Notes under the pieces: generated by a model
The model's database searches: none
Told to the model about the DNA's origin: nothing
What the model saw: the letters and a program-made list of their open reading frames with translations, nothing else
NCBI RefSeq assembly: GCF_014190915.1
Contig: NZ_JACHVU010000010.1
Coordinates: forward strand, 131,007 to 195,006
Direction of reading: 5' to 3'
Length of the DNA stretch: 64,000 bases
Origin: Mycolicibacterium iranicum
GTDB lineage: Bacteria > Actinomycetota > Actinomycetes > Mycobacteriales > Mycobacteriaceae
Position numbers and translations under genes: made by a program
Shown here: one piece after another, positions 50,727 through 59,237 of the stretch
How the letters are laid out: each line of letters starts with the position of its first letter
Position numbering within the stretch: position 1 is the first letter of the stretch

Positions 50727-51557
50727 ATGTCGTGGCTGCAGGTCGTGGTCCTGTCGGTCCTGCAGGGGCTCACCGAATTCCTGCCCGTGTCCTCCTCCGG
50801 ACACCTGGCCATCGCCTCGCGGGTCTTCTTCGACGACGATGCAGGCGCCTCGTTCACCGCGGTCAGCCAGCTCGGCACCGAGGCCGCGGTACTGGTCTTC
50901 TTCGCCCGCGACATCGTGCGGATCGTGAAGGCGTGGTTCAGGGGCCTGTTCAGGTCCGGACAACGCGACGCCGATTACTGGCTCGGCTGGTGGGTGCTCA
51001 TCGGCACCATCCCGATCAGCGTCATCGGCCTGCTCTTCAAAGACGAGATCCGTACCGGCGCACGCAATCTCTGGCTCGTCGCCACCGCGATGATCGTGTT
51101 CTCGTTCGTCATCGCCGCGGCCGAGTACGCAGGAAGGCAGACCCGCCGCGTCGAACAGTTGACGTGGAAGGACAGCGTGATCGTCGGCTTCGCCCAGTGC
51201 CTGGCCCTGGTGCCCGGGGTGTCGCGGTCCGGAGCGACGATCAGCGCCGGGCTCTTCCTGGGGATGGAGCGCGAACTCGCCGCACGGTTCGGCTTCCTGC
51301 TGGCCATCCCCGCGGTGTTCGCCTCGGGGCTGTTCTCGCTGCCGGACGCGTTCGACCCGGTCGGCGAAGGCATGAGTGCGACCGGTCCGCAACTGCTCGT
51401 GTCGACGGTGATCGCGTTCGTCGTCGGCTATGCCGCCGTCGCGTGGTTCCTGCGGTTCCTGGTCCGGCACAGCATGTATTGGTTCGTCGGGTACCGGATC
51501 ATCCTGGGCACGACGGTCCTGATCCTCCTCTCCACGGGAACGGTGGCCGCGATATGA
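50727..51557 (+). CDS. uppP: Undecaprenyl-diphosphatase UppP (BacA)
   Basis: UppP dephosphorylates undecaprenyl diphosphate at the membrane, recycling the lipid carrier used by MraY and MurG, and gives bacitracin resistance when abundant. The 276-residue protein has about eight helices. The two catalytic motifs are seen: GLTEFLPVSSSGHLAIASR (residues 12-30, with the E-x-x-x-E-like acidic/Ser set) and PGVSRSGATISAGL (about 160-173). ATG 50727 matches the M. tuberculosis length; GTG 50709 is also in frame. It overlaps the phosphatase gene by ATGA. Confidence 0.95.
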   Translation: MSWLQVVVLSVLQGLTEFLPVSSSGHLAIASRVFFDDDAGASFTAVSQLGTEAAVLVFFARDIVRIVKAWFRGLFRSGQRDADYWLGWWVLIGTIPISVIGLLFKDEIRTGARNLWLVATAMIVFSFVIAAAEYAGRQTRRVEQLTWKDSVIVGFAQCLALVPGVSRSGATISAGLFLGMERELAARFGFLLAIPAVFASGLFSLPDAFDPVGEGMSATGPQLLVSTVIAFVVGYAAVAWFLRFLVRHSMYWFVGYRIILGTTVLILLSTGTVAAI

Positions 51558-52267
51558 CGGTTCTGCTGGTGCGCCACGGTCGCTCGACCTCGAACACCGC
51601 TCACACGCTGGCCGGTCGGTCCGAGGGTGTCGACCTCGACGACCGTGGCCGCGAGCAGGCTGCCGCCCTGGTGGACCGGCTCGACGGGCTGCCGATCCGC
51701 GCGATCGTGCGCTCGCCGCTGCTGCGGTGTGAGCGCACCGTGGAGCCGTTGGCGGCCGCACTGGACCTGCAACCGGTGGTCGACGACGGCATCACCGAGG
51801 TCGACTACGGTTCCTGGACCGGCTGCAAGATCGCCGACCTGGTGAAGGAACCGCTCTGGGCGGTCGTCCAGCAGCAGCCCAGCGCGGCCGTGTTCCCCGG
51901 CGGGGAGGGGCTGGCCGCCGTCCAGGCCCGTGCCGTCGCCGCGGTCCGCGAACACGACCGCCGGCTCGCCGAGGAGCACGGCGCCGACGTGCTGTGGGTC
52001 GCCTGCACGCACGGCGACGTCATCAAGTCGGTGCTGGCCGACGCGCTGGGCACCCACCTCGACAGCTTCCAGCGCATCAACGCCGACCCCGCCTCGGTCA
52101 GCGTGATCCGGTACACCCCGATGCGCCCATTCGTGATTCACGTCAACCACACCGGCGCGGCGCTCAACGGCGCATTGTCGGCCCCACCGGCGCCGCCGGC
52201 CGACGAGAAGACCCAGGACGGGAGCGTTCCGGCCGGTGACGCGGTGGTGGGTGGGTCCACCGAATGA
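51554..52267 (+). CDS. Histidine phosphatase (phosphoglycerate mutase-like)
   Basis: This 237-residue protein belongs to histidine phosphatase superfamily branch 1 (Rv2135c type). The phospho-acceptor motif LLVRHGRSTSN is at residues 4-14, the Arg/Glu catalytic region at RSPLLRCERT and DGITEVDYGSW, and the second His at VACTHGDVIKSVL. The C-terminal 30 residues are low complexity (SAPPAPPADEKTQDGSVPAG). An acid phosphatase activity has been reported for the M. tuberculosis homologue; the physiological substrate is unknown. It overlaps uppP, so an envelope-related phosphate role is plausible. Confidence 0.85.
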   Translation: MTVLLVRHGRSTSNTAHTLAGRSEGVDLDDRGREQAAALVDRLDGLPIRAIVRSPLLRCERTVEPLAAALDLQPVVDDGITEVDYGSWTGCKIADLVKEPLWAVVQQQPSAAVFPGGEGLAAVQARAVAAVREHDRRLAEEHGADVLWVACTHGDVIKSVLADALGTHLDSFQRINADPASVSVIRYTPMRPFVIHVNHTGAALNGALSAPPAPPADEKTQDGSVPAGDAVVGGSTE

Positions 52268-52304
52268 AGCGATCCTGACGTCTCCCGGTATTTTGGACAC
52301 TGCC

Positions 52305-52889
52305 ATGGCCCGCGAAATCCACGTCTTCCGCACACCCGACCGCTTCGTGGCCGGGACCGTCGGCCAACCGGGAAACAGGACCTTCTATCTGCAGGCGGTC
52401 CACGACAAGCGCGTGGTCTCGGTGATCTTGGAGAAGCAGCAGGTGGCGGTGCTCGCCGAGCGGATCGCGGCGCTGCTGCTGGAGATCAACCGCCGCTTCG
52501 GCACCCCCATCCCACCCGAAACGGGCGAGATCGACGACCTGAGCCCGCTGATCACCCCGGTCGACGCCGAGTTCCGGGTCGGCACCATGGGCCTCGGCTG
52601 GGACTCGGAGGCCCAGACCGTCGTCGTCGAACTGCTGGCCGTGTCGGAGACCGAGTTCGACGCCTCGGTCGTGCTAGACGACGCCGAGGACGGCCCCGAC
52701 GCGGTGCGGGTGTTCCTGACCCCCGAGTCGGCCCGCCAGTTCGCCGCCCGATCGAACCGGGTCATCTCGGCGGGGCGCCCGCCGTGTCCGCTCTGCGAGG
52801 AGCCGCTGGACCCCGAAGGCCACATCTGCGTCCGAACCAACGGTTATCGGCGCGGCGAGCTGGCCGGGTCCGACGATGACGAGCTCTGA
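52305..52889 (+). CDS. DUF3090 family protein
   Basis: This 194-residue DUF3090 protein (Rv2134c type) is a conserved actinobacterial cytosolic protein. The start MAREIHVFRTPDRFVAGTVG and the middle AEFRVGTMGLGWDSEAQTVV are family motifs. A small Cys/His cluster near the C-terminus (CPLCEEPLDPEGHICVRTNG) looks like a zinc knuckle. It always sits next to the SCO1664-type kinase-like gene, with which it overlaps by 14 nt here, suggesting a complex. The function is unknown. Confidence 0.88.
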   Translation: MAREIHVFRTPDRFVAGTVGQPGNRTFYLQAVHDKRVVSVILEKQQVAVLAERIAALLLEINRRFGTPIPPETGEIDDLSPLITPVDAEFRVGTMGLGWDSEAQTVVVELLAVSETEFDASVVLDDAEDGPDAVRVFLTPESARQFAARSNRVISAGRPPCPLCEEPLDPEGHICVRTNGYRRGELAGSDDDEL

Positions 52890-53682
52890 GGTTCTGCAGC
52901 GCGGCGACCTGACCGTGCTCGGGCGGATCCGCTCCGCGAGCAACGCGACGTTCCTGTGTGAGGCCACTTTGGGGGAGCACAGCGAGCACTGCGTGTACAA
53001 ACCGATCCGCGGCGAGGCGCCGCTGTGGGACTTCCCCGACGGCACGCTGGCCGGACGGGAGCTGGCGTCGTATCTCGTCTCGGCCGCGCTGGAGTGGAAT
53101 GTCGTGCCGTACACCATCATTCGTGACGGGCCCGCAGGACCGGGAATGTTGCAGCGGTGGGTGGACCAGCCCGGTGACGAGGATCCCGACGACGACGCCG
53201 ACCGCGGCCCCGATCTGATCGACCTCCTTCCGTCCGGGCACATCCCCGCCGGCTTCCTGCCGATCCTGCAGGCCTACGACTACGCCGGCGACGAGGTCAC
53301 CCTGGTCCACGCCGACGACGAGCGGTTGCGCCGTATCGCGGTGTTCGACGTGGTGATCAACAACGCCGACCGCAAGGGCGGCCACGTGCTGCAGGGTGTC
53401 GACGGCGGCGTCTACGGCGTCGACCACGGGGTCACGCTGCACGTCGAGGACAAGCTGCGCACCGTGCTGTGGGGGTGGGCGGGCAAGCCGGTCGACGACG
53501 AGACCCTCGCCGACGTGGAGAAGCTCCGCGAGGCGCTTGGCTCCGATCTGGGCGCCGAGCTGTGCAACCACATCACCCCCCGCGAGGTCGCCGCCCTTCG
53601 GTCCAGAGTCGTTGAGCTGCTGCGCAATCCGGTGATGCCGACACCCGAGCGCAGTCGGCCGATACCGTGGCCGGCATTCTGA
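52876..53682 (+). CDS. SCO1664-family protein, PI3/PI4-kinase-like fold
   Basis: This 268-residue protein of the TIGR03843/SCO1664 family (Rv2133c type) has sequence features of the phosphatidylinositol-3/4-kinase or HipA-like fold. A Lys in HCVYKPIRGEAPLWDF could contact ATP phosphates, the catalytic-loop-like DVVINNADRKGGHVL carries D, N and D, and the metal motif is VYGVDHGVTLH. Whether it is an active kinase and on what substrate is unknown. ATG 52876 overlaps the DUF3090 gene. The block uppP-phosphatase-DUF3090-SCO1664-cysQ-mshC is conserved in mycobacteria. Confidence 0.85.
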   Translation: MTSSEVLQRGDLTVLGRIRSASNATFLCEATLGEHSEHCVYKPIRGEAPLWDFPDGTLAGRELASYLVSAALEWNVVPYTIIRDGPAGPGMLQRWVDQPGDEDPDDDADRGPDLIDLLPSGHIPAGFLPILQAYDYAGDEVTLVHADDERLRRIAVFDVVINNADRKGGHVLQGVDGGVYGVDHGVTLHVEDKLRTVLWGWAGKPVDDETLADVEKLREALGSDLGAELCNHITPREVAALRSRVVELLRNPVMPTPERSRPIPWPAF

Positions 53683-53699
53683 CGTGATCTACTGACCGG

Positions 53700-54482
53700 G
53701 TGACCCTGACCGACGCCGCACTGGCCGCCGCGGTGGCCGAGGAGGCCGGTGACATGCTGCTCGCGCTGCGCGAGCAGATCGGGTACGGCGACTATTTCGA
53801 CCCGTACTCCCTCGGCGACGCCGGGGACATGCGGGCCAACACCTTGATCATGGACCGGCTGCGCGCCGCGCGTCCGCACGACGCGATCCTGTCCGAAGAG
53901 GCCGTCGACGACCTGACGCGGGTGGACGCCGACCGCGTGTGGATCGTCGACCCCGTCGACGGCACCCACGAATACTCGATGCCGGGGCGCGCCGACTGGG
54001 CCGTCCACATCGCGCTGTGGCAGCGCGGCGGAGCCGACGGTCTGGGCACCCTGACCGACGCCGCCGTCGCCCTGCCGGCCCGCGGCGAGGTGTACCGCAG
54101 CGACACCGTCACCCCCCCGCCCCCGCGCGCCGACGGCCCCATCAGGATCACGGCCAGCTCGAATCGGCCCCCGCCGGTGCTGTGGCGGATCCGTGAGCAA
54201 CTCGACATCGAGCTGGTCCGCATCGGGTCGGCGGGCGCCAAGGCGATGGCCGTGGTCCGCGGCGACGTCGACGCCTACCTGCACGCCGGTGGGCAGTGGG
54301 AATGGGATTCGGCCGCACCGGCCGGGGTGCTGTGGGCCGCGGGTATGCACGCGACCCGCATCGACGGATCCCCGCTGATCTACAACCGGCGCGACCCCTA
54401 CCTGCCGGACCTGCTGATGTGCCGTCCCGAGCTCGCCGACGTCCTGCTGAAGGCCATCTGGTCGGCGTACGGACACCGCTGA
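53700..54482 (+). CDS. cysQ: 3'-phosphoadenosine 5'-phosphate phosphatase CysQ
   Basis: CysQ is a Mg-dependent, lithium-sensitive phosphatase of the inositol monophosphatase superfamily. It converts PAP or PAPS to AMP/APS and so tunes sulfate assimilation. It has 260 residues. Metal sites are visible as ILSEEAVDD (Glu), WIVDPVDGTHEYS (D-P-V-D-G-T signature, about residue 83) and GGQWEWDSAAPAGVL (late Asp). The GTG at 53700 lies 17 nt after the kinase-like gene. It is adjacent to mshC, another cysteine/sulfur gene. Confidence 0.92.
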   Translation: MTLTDAALAAAVAEEAGDMLLALREQIGYGDYFDPYSLGDAGDMRANTLIMDRLRAARPHDAILSEEAVDDLTRVDADRVWIVDPVDGTHEYSMPGRADWAVHIALWQRGGADGLGTLTDAAVALPARGEVYRSDTVTPPPPRADGPIRITASSNRPPPVLWRIREQLDIELVRIGSAGAKAMAVVRGDVDAYLHAGGQWEWDSAAPAGVLWAAGMHATRIDGSPLIYNRRDPYLPDLLMCRPELADVLLKAIWSAYGHR

Positions 54483-54549
54483 CGTCGACGCGTCGGGAAT
54501 GAAACAGCCGTCGGAGTTGTCCCACACGTCGATGTCTAGAGTCGAAGCT

Positions 54550-55788
54550 ATGCAATCGTGGTCGGCGCCGAGCGTTCCGGTGCTGCCTGGGCGTGGACCG
54601 CAGCTGCGGCTCTACGACAGCGCGGATCGGCAGGTGCGTCCGGTGAGCCCGGGGGCGACCGCCTCGATGTACGTCTGCGGCATCACCCCCTACGACGCGA
54701 CACACCTGGGCCATGCCGCGACGTACCTGGCCTTCGATCTCGTGAACCGGTTGTGGCGCGACGCCGGACACGACGTGCACTACGTGCAGAACATCACCGA
54801 CGTCGACGACCCGCTGTTCGAGCGCGCGCAGCGCGACGGCATCGGCTGGCGTGAGCTCGGCGACCGGGAGACCGACCTGTTCCGTGAGGACATGGCCGCG
54901 CTGCGGGTGCTGCCCCCCCGTGACTACATCGCCGCGACGGAGGCGATCGCCGAGGTCATCGAGGTCGTGGAGAAGCTGCTGGCCTCCGGCGCCGCCTACG
55001 TCGTCGACGACGCGCAGTATCCCGACGTGTACTTCCGCGCCGACGCGACGGTGCAGTTCGGCTACGAGTCGGGGTACGACCGGCAGACCATGGCGACGCT
55101 GTTCGCAGAACGCGGCGGTGATCCCGACCGGCCCGGCAAGGGGGACCCGCTCGATGCGCTGCTGTGGCGTGCCGAACGTCCCGGCGAGCCGAGCTGGCCC
55201 TCGCCCTTCGGTCCCGGCCGCCCCGGGTGGCACGTCGAGTGTGCGGCGATCGCGATGAGCCGGATCGGCACCGTGGTCGACATCCAGGGCGGCGGGAGCG
55301 ACCTGATCTTCCCGCATCACGAGTTCTCCGCCGCCCATGCCGAATGTGTCTCGGGCGAACGGCGTTTCGCCCGCCATTACGTCCACGCCGGCATGATCGG
55401 CTGGGACGGTCACAAGATGTCGAAGAGCCGCGGGAACCTGGTGCTGGTGTCGCAGCTGCGCCGCGACGGCGTGGACCCGGCGGTGATCAGGCTGGGGTTG
55501 TTCGCGGGGCACTACCGCGAGGACAGGTTCTGGAGCCCCGCGGTGCTCGACGAGGCGCAGCAGCGATTGCACCGGTGGCGCACCGCGACGGCACTCGGCG
55601 GCGCCCCCGACGCCGCCGACGTGATCGCCCGGGTCCGGCGCTACCTCGCCGATGACCTGGATACGCCGAAAGCCATTGCCGCACTGGATGGTTGGGCCAC
55701 AGATGCGCTGTCCTACGGAGGTCACGACACCGAGGCCGGCCGCACGGTGGCGGCGGCGGTCGACGCGCTGATGGGCGTTGAGCTGTAA
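54550..55788 (+). CDS. mshC: Mycothiol ligase MshC (cysteine:GlcN-Ins ligase)
   Basis: MshC is a class I cysteinyl-tRNA-synthetase paralogue. It activates cysteine with ATP and joins it to glucosaminyl-inositol in mycothiol synthesis. It has 412 residues. The HIGH-like motif is in GITPYDATHLGHAATY, the zinc and cysteine-binding Cys residues are in MYVCGIT and WHVECAAIAMS with His in FPHHEF, and the KMSKS loop is HKMSKSRGN. The ATG giving MQSWSAPSVPVLPGRGPQLR was chosen by similarity to the M. tuberculosis start. No tRNA anticodon-binding domain is present, separating it from CysS. Confidence 0.95.
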   Translation: MQSWSAPSVPVLPGRGPQLRLYDSADRQVRPVSPGATASMYVCGITPYDATHLGHAATYLAFDLVNRLWRDAGHDVHYVQNITDVDDPLFERAQRDGIGWRELGDRETDLFREDMAALRVLPPRDYIAATEAIAEVIEVVEKLLASGAAYVVDDAQYPDVYFRADATVQFGYESGYDRQTMATLFAERGGDPDRPGKGDPLDALLWRAERPGEPSWPSPFGPGRPGWHVECAAIAMSRIGTVVDIQGGGSDLIFPHHEFSAAHAECVSGERRFARHYVHAGMIGWDGHKMSKSRGNLVLVSQLRRDGVDPAVIRLGLFAGHYREDRFWSPAVLDEAQQRLHRWRTATALGGAPDAADVIARVRRYLADDLDTPKAIAALDGWATDALSYGGHDTEAGRTVAAAVDALMGVEL

Positions 55789-55816
55789 ACAGTCGCCCGT
55801 AGAGTAGGTTTCGCCT

Positions 55817-56704
55817 GTGAGCTCAGCGGGATCGATCGCCGGCAAGACAGTGTTCATCACCGGCGGGGCCCGCGGCGTCGGCGCCGAAGTGGCTCGACGC
55901 CTGCACGCCAAGGGCGCCCGACTGGTTCTGACCGACCTCGACGAGGCGCCGCTGACCGAGATGCGCGACGTGCTCGGTGCCGACCGGGTGCACACCGTGG
56001 TCGCCGACGTCCGCGACCTCGGGGCCATGGAGACCGCTGCTGACGCCGCCGCCGACCGGTTCGGCGGTATCGACGTCGTGATGGCCAACGCCGGGATCGC
56101 CACGTATGGATCTGTGCTGCAGGTCGATCCGCAGGCTTTCCGGACGCTGATGGACGTCAACGTGCTCGGGGTGTTCCACACCGTGCGCGCGACGCTGCCG
56201 TCGGTGCTCGACCGTCGTGGCTACGTCCTGATCGTGTCGTCCCTGGCGGCCTATGCCGCAGCGCCCGGCCTGGCGCCCTACAACGCGTCCAAGGCCGCGG
56301 TCGAACAGTTCGCCAACGCGTTGCGGCTGGAGGTCAGACACCGCGGCGTCGATGTCGGGTCGGCGCACATGTCGTGGATCGACACCCCGCTGGTGCGGGA
56401 CACCAAGAGCGATCTGCCGACGTTCACCGAGATGCTGAGCAAGCTGCCGTTCCCCCTCAACAGGACCACCTCGGTCGAAGCGTGCGGGGCGGCGTTCGTC
56501 ACCGGCATCGAGCGCCGACGACGGCAGGTCAACTGTCCCGGGTGGGTGGGTGCGCTGCGCTGGATCAAGCCCGTGCTGTCCACTCCCGCCGGTGAGCAGC
56601 AGGTCGTCAAGTTCGTCCCCGACCTCCTACCCCGGATGGACGCCCAGGTCGCCGCGCTCGGCCGCTCGATGAGCAGCAGGACCCAGGACCTGGAGGAGCG
56701 GTGA
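55817..56704 (+). CDS. Short-chain dehydrogenase/reductase
   Basis: This 295-residue classical SDR (Rv2129c type) has the cofactor loop FITGGARGVGAEVARRL near residue 13, followed by LTDLDEAP, where the Asp suggests NAD preference. The VMANAGIAT motif follows, along with the catalytic Ser in LIVSSLAAYAAAPG and the Tyr/Lys pair in APYNASKAAVEQFANAL. The C-terminal extension continues to DLLPRMDAQVAALGRSM. Substrate unknown. It starts at GTG 55817 and overlaps the lipoprotein gene by one base. Confidence 0.88.
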   Translation: MSSAGSIAGKTVFITGGARGVGAEVARRLHAKGARLVLTDLDEAPLTEMRDVLGADRVHTVVADVRDLGAMETAADAAADRFGGIDVVMANAGIATYGSVLQVDPQAFRTLMDVNVLGVFHTVRATLPSVLDRRGYVLIVSSLAAYAAAPGLAPYNASKAAVEQFANALRLEVRHRGVDVGSAHMSWIDTPLVRDTKSDLPTFTEMLSKLPFPLNRTTSVEACGAAFVTGIERRRRQVNCPGWVGALRWIKPVLSTPAGEQQVVKFVPDLLPRMDAQVAALGRSMSSRTQDLEER

Positions 56705-58158
56705 TGTCGACACGTCCCGGGCTACGCCGACTTGCCGCGGCCGCTGCCGCCGTCCTGATGCTGGGTGCCTGTTCGGGCACCGCATCGCAGGACGCCGACA
56801 CGTCCACCTCGTCGACGCCCGCCCCCGCTGCGCAGGTCACGCCCGAGCAGGCCCGCGCGATCGCGAAGGAGGCCTACATCTACGGCTTCCCGATGGTGGA
56901 CAACTACCGGGTGCAGTACAGCTACTTCGTCGACAAGCAGGACCCCGAGTACAAGGGCGGCTGGAACCAGATCCACAACAGCGCGCAGGTCTACACGCCG
57001 CAGGACACGACCATCCAGACGCCGAACTCGGACACGCCGTATTCGACGGTCGGCGCCGATCTGCGCACCGAGCCGCTGGTGCTCACCGTCCCGCCCATCC
57101 AGCAGGACCGCTACTACTCGCTGCAGTTCGTCGACGGCTACACCTACAACATCGCCTATGTGGGCAGTCGCACCACCGGCAACGGCGGCGGCAGGTATCT
57201 GCTGGCCGGCCCGAACTGGCGGGGCGAGAAACCGGAGGGCATCGACGAGGTCATCCGGTCGGACAGCCAGCTGGCCTTCGTGCTGTACCGGACCCAGCTT
57301 CTCGGGCCCTCCGACATCGGCGAGGTCGAGAAGATCCAGGCGGGCTACCAGGTGGCGCCGCTGTCGGTGTTTCTGAACCAGCCGTCCCCGGAGCCGGCGC
57401 CGGCCATCGACTTCGTCCCGCCGCTGACCCGCGAGCAGCAGCGCACGTCGCCCCAGTTCTTCGAGACCCTCGACTTCCTGCTCGACTACGCCCCGCAACA
57501 GCCCGGCGAGGAGAGCCTGAGGTCACGATTCGCCACTCTCGGCATCGGTACCGACAAGGGGTTCGACGCCGACTCGCTCAGCCCGCAGATGCGTGCCGCG
57601 GTCGAGGGCGGAATGGCCGATGCGTGGGCCGAATTCGACACGTTCAAGAAAACCGAGATCGACACCGGCAAGGTCACCTCGGCACAGCTGTTCGGCACCC
57701 GCGAGGACCTGAAGGGCAACTACCTGTACCGGATGGCCGGCGCCGAGCTCGGCATCTACGGCAACACCGCCGCCGAGGCCCTGTACCCGGGCATGCTCAC
57801 CGACTCCGCCGGGGAACCGCTGACCGGGGCGAACAAGTACACGGTCCGCTTCGCCCCCGACCAGCTGCCGCCGGTCAACGCGTTCTGGTCGCTGACCATG
57901 TACGAACTGCCGGCCAGCCGGCTCGTCGAGAACCCGATGGGGCGCTACCTCATCAACTCGCCGATGCTGCCGAGCCTGGTCCGCGACCCCGACGGCGGTT
58001 ACACGTTCTACGTCCAGAACGAGTCGCCGGGCATCGAGAGGGAGTCCAACTGGTTGCCGGCGCCGACAGGACCGTTCCAGATGGTGCTGCGGCTGTACTG
58101 GCCGAAACCCGACGCGCTGAACGGCACCTGGAAGGCCCCGGCACCGGTCAGGGTCTGA
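56704..58158 (+). CDS. DUF1254/DUF1214 lipoprotein
   Basis: This 484-residue exported protein has a lipobox ending LMLGAC at about residue 22. A DUF1254 domain follows (about 55-190; AKEAYIYGFPMVDNYRVQYS, NSDTPYSTVGADLRTEPLVL, YYSLQFVDGYTYNIAYVGSR), then a C-terminal DUF1214 domain (about 355-470; FAPDQLPPVNAFWSLTMYEL, NQDSPG-like QNESPGIERESNWLPAP). The function of this widespread secreted pair of domains is unknown. ATG 56704 has GGAGGAGC upstream; GTG 56701 is also in frame. Confidence 0.88.
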   Translation: MSTRPGLRRLAAAAAAVLMLGACSGTASQDADTSTSSTPAPAAQVTPEQARAIAKEAYIYGFPMVDNYRVQYSYFVDKQDPEYKGGWNQIHNSAQVYTPQDTTIQTPNSDTPYSTVGADLRTEPLVLTVPPIQQDRYYSLQFVDGYTYNIAYVGSRTTGNGGGRYLLAGPNWRGEKPEGIDEVIRSDSQLAFVLYRTQLLGPSDIGEVEKIQAGYQVAPLSVFLNQPSPEPAPAIDFVPPLTREQQRTSPQFFETLDFLLDYAPQQPGEESLRSRFATLGIGTDKGFDADSLSPQMRAAVEGGMADAWAEFDTFKKTEIDTGKVTSAQLFGTREDLKGNYLYRMAGAELGIYGNTAAEALYPGMLTDSAGEPLTGANKYTVRFAPDQLPPVNAFWSLTMYELPASRLVENPMGRYLINSPMLPSLVRDPDGGYTFYVQNESPGIERESNWLPAPTGPFQMVLRLYWPKPDALNGTWKAPAPVRV

Positions 58159-58180
58159 CCCCCGCGCCAGCAGCTCACCC

Positions 58181-58346
58181 CGCGAGCGTGCGTGTTTGCG
58201 GCCGACACGCCGCCAAGAAAACCTACTTCGCGCACGCTCACGGCGCATGAGACGCCCGGCACAGCCGCACCCACGGCGCCGCTCAGCCGCAGACACGCAC
58301 GCTCGCGCAGGGTGCGCAGGGGTGCCGAGGGACACGCACGCTCGCG
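58181..58346. repeat. Three copies of a 15-bp extragenic repeat, one inverted
   Basis: ACACGCACGCTCGCG occurs at 58293-58307 and 58332-58346, and its exact reverse complement CGCGAGCGTGCGTGT at 58181-58195. A degenerate half copy (CGCGCACGCTCACGG) lies near 58229. All copies lie in the 200-nt gap between the convergent DUF1254 and PAC2 genes. The opposed copies could form a long stem ending transcription from both sides. The motif looks like a dispersed extragenic palindromic element, which needs a genome-wide count to prove. Confidence 0.75.
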
Positions 58347-58358
58347 GCAGGGGGCTTG

Positions 58359-59237
58359 CTACCGCCCTCGGCGCCTCAGGTAGCGCTCGAACTCTGCGGC
58401 CAGCGCGTCGCCGTCGATCTTGCCCAGCGCGTCGTTCAGGTCGACCTCGGCGTCGCCGCGTTCCTCCAGGGACTGGACGTATTCGGCGATCTCGTCGTCT
58501 TCGGAGGTCATCTCGGTGACGGCCTGCTCCCACTCCTCGGCCTGGGCGGGCAGGTCGGACAGGGGCACCTCGATGTCGAGGACGTCCTCGACACGCCGCA
58601 GTAGCGCCACGGTGGCTTTCGGGTTCGGCGGTTGCGACACGTAGTGCGGAACCGCGGCCCAGAACGTGACCGCGGGGATACCGGCCTGCACGCAGGCGTC
58701 CTGGAAGACCCCCGCGATGCCCGTCGGTCCTTCGTAGCGGGTCTCTTCGAGCCCGAACGTCTTCGCCGAATCGGGGGAGTAGGCCGCCCCCGAGACCGGA
58801 ACGGGGCGGGTGTGCGGCGTATCGGCGAGCAGCGCACCCAGGATCACCACGGTGTGCACGCTGAGCTTGTCGGCGATGGCCAGCAGCTCGGCGCAGAACG
58901 TCCGCCACCGCATGTTGGGCTCGACCCCGTGCATCAGGACGATGTCGCGGTCGCTGCCCGGCGGACGGCAGTGCGAGATGCGCATCGACGGCCACACCAG
59001 CTCCCGCGTCACGCCGTCCACCTGGCGGATCACCGGGCGATTGACCTGGTAGTCGAAGTAGGACTCGTCGTCGATCTCGACGATCGTCTCCGCCTCCCAG
59101 ATGGCGTCGAGGTGCTCGAGCGCGTCACTGGCCGCATCCCCGGCGTCGTTCCAGCCCTCGAACGCCGCAACGACGATCGCGTCGTGCAGATCAGGCAGGT
59201 CGGGCCGCTTCGGACCGCCGAAATCCGAGGGTGTCAC
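58359..59237 (-). CDS. PAC2-family protein
   Basis: This 292-residue PAC2 (proteasome-assembly-chaperone-like) protein matches Rv2125 in length and position. Conserved stretches are VVAAFEGWNDAGDAASDALE, DIVLMHGVEPNMRWRTFCAE, VVILGALLADTPHTRPVPVS and AGIPAVTFWAAVPHYVSQPP. The C-terminal 70 residues are acidic and helical. A link to actinobacterial proteasome function is suggested by the fold but not shown. GTG 59237 has a -10-like TACGCT (read on the reverse strand, 59249-59244) just upstream, so it may be leaderless. Confidence 0.87.
   Translation of the reverse strand: MTPSDFGGPKRPDLPDLHDAIVVAAFEGWNDAGDAASDALEHLDAIWEAETIVEIDDESYFDYQVNRPVIRQVDGVTRELVWPSMRISHCRPPGSDRDIVLMHGVEPNMRWRTFCAELLAIADKLSVHTVVILGALLADTPHTRPVPVSGAAYSPDSAKTFGLEETRYEGPTGIAGVFQDACVQAGIPAVTFWAAVPHYVSQPPNPKATVALLRRVEDVLDIEVPLSDLPAQAEEWEQAVTEMTSEDDEIAEYVQSLEERGDAEVDLNDALGKIDGDALAAEFERYLRRRGR

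Noticed and set aside
54148..56181. Long reverse-strand open frame opposite cysQ, mshC and the SDR gene
   Set aside because: Three well-defined sense genes with catalytic motifs cover the same bases.
58181..58346. CRISPR-like short repeats
   Set aside because: Only three 15-bp copies, one inverted, with irregular spacers; no cas genes and no regular array.
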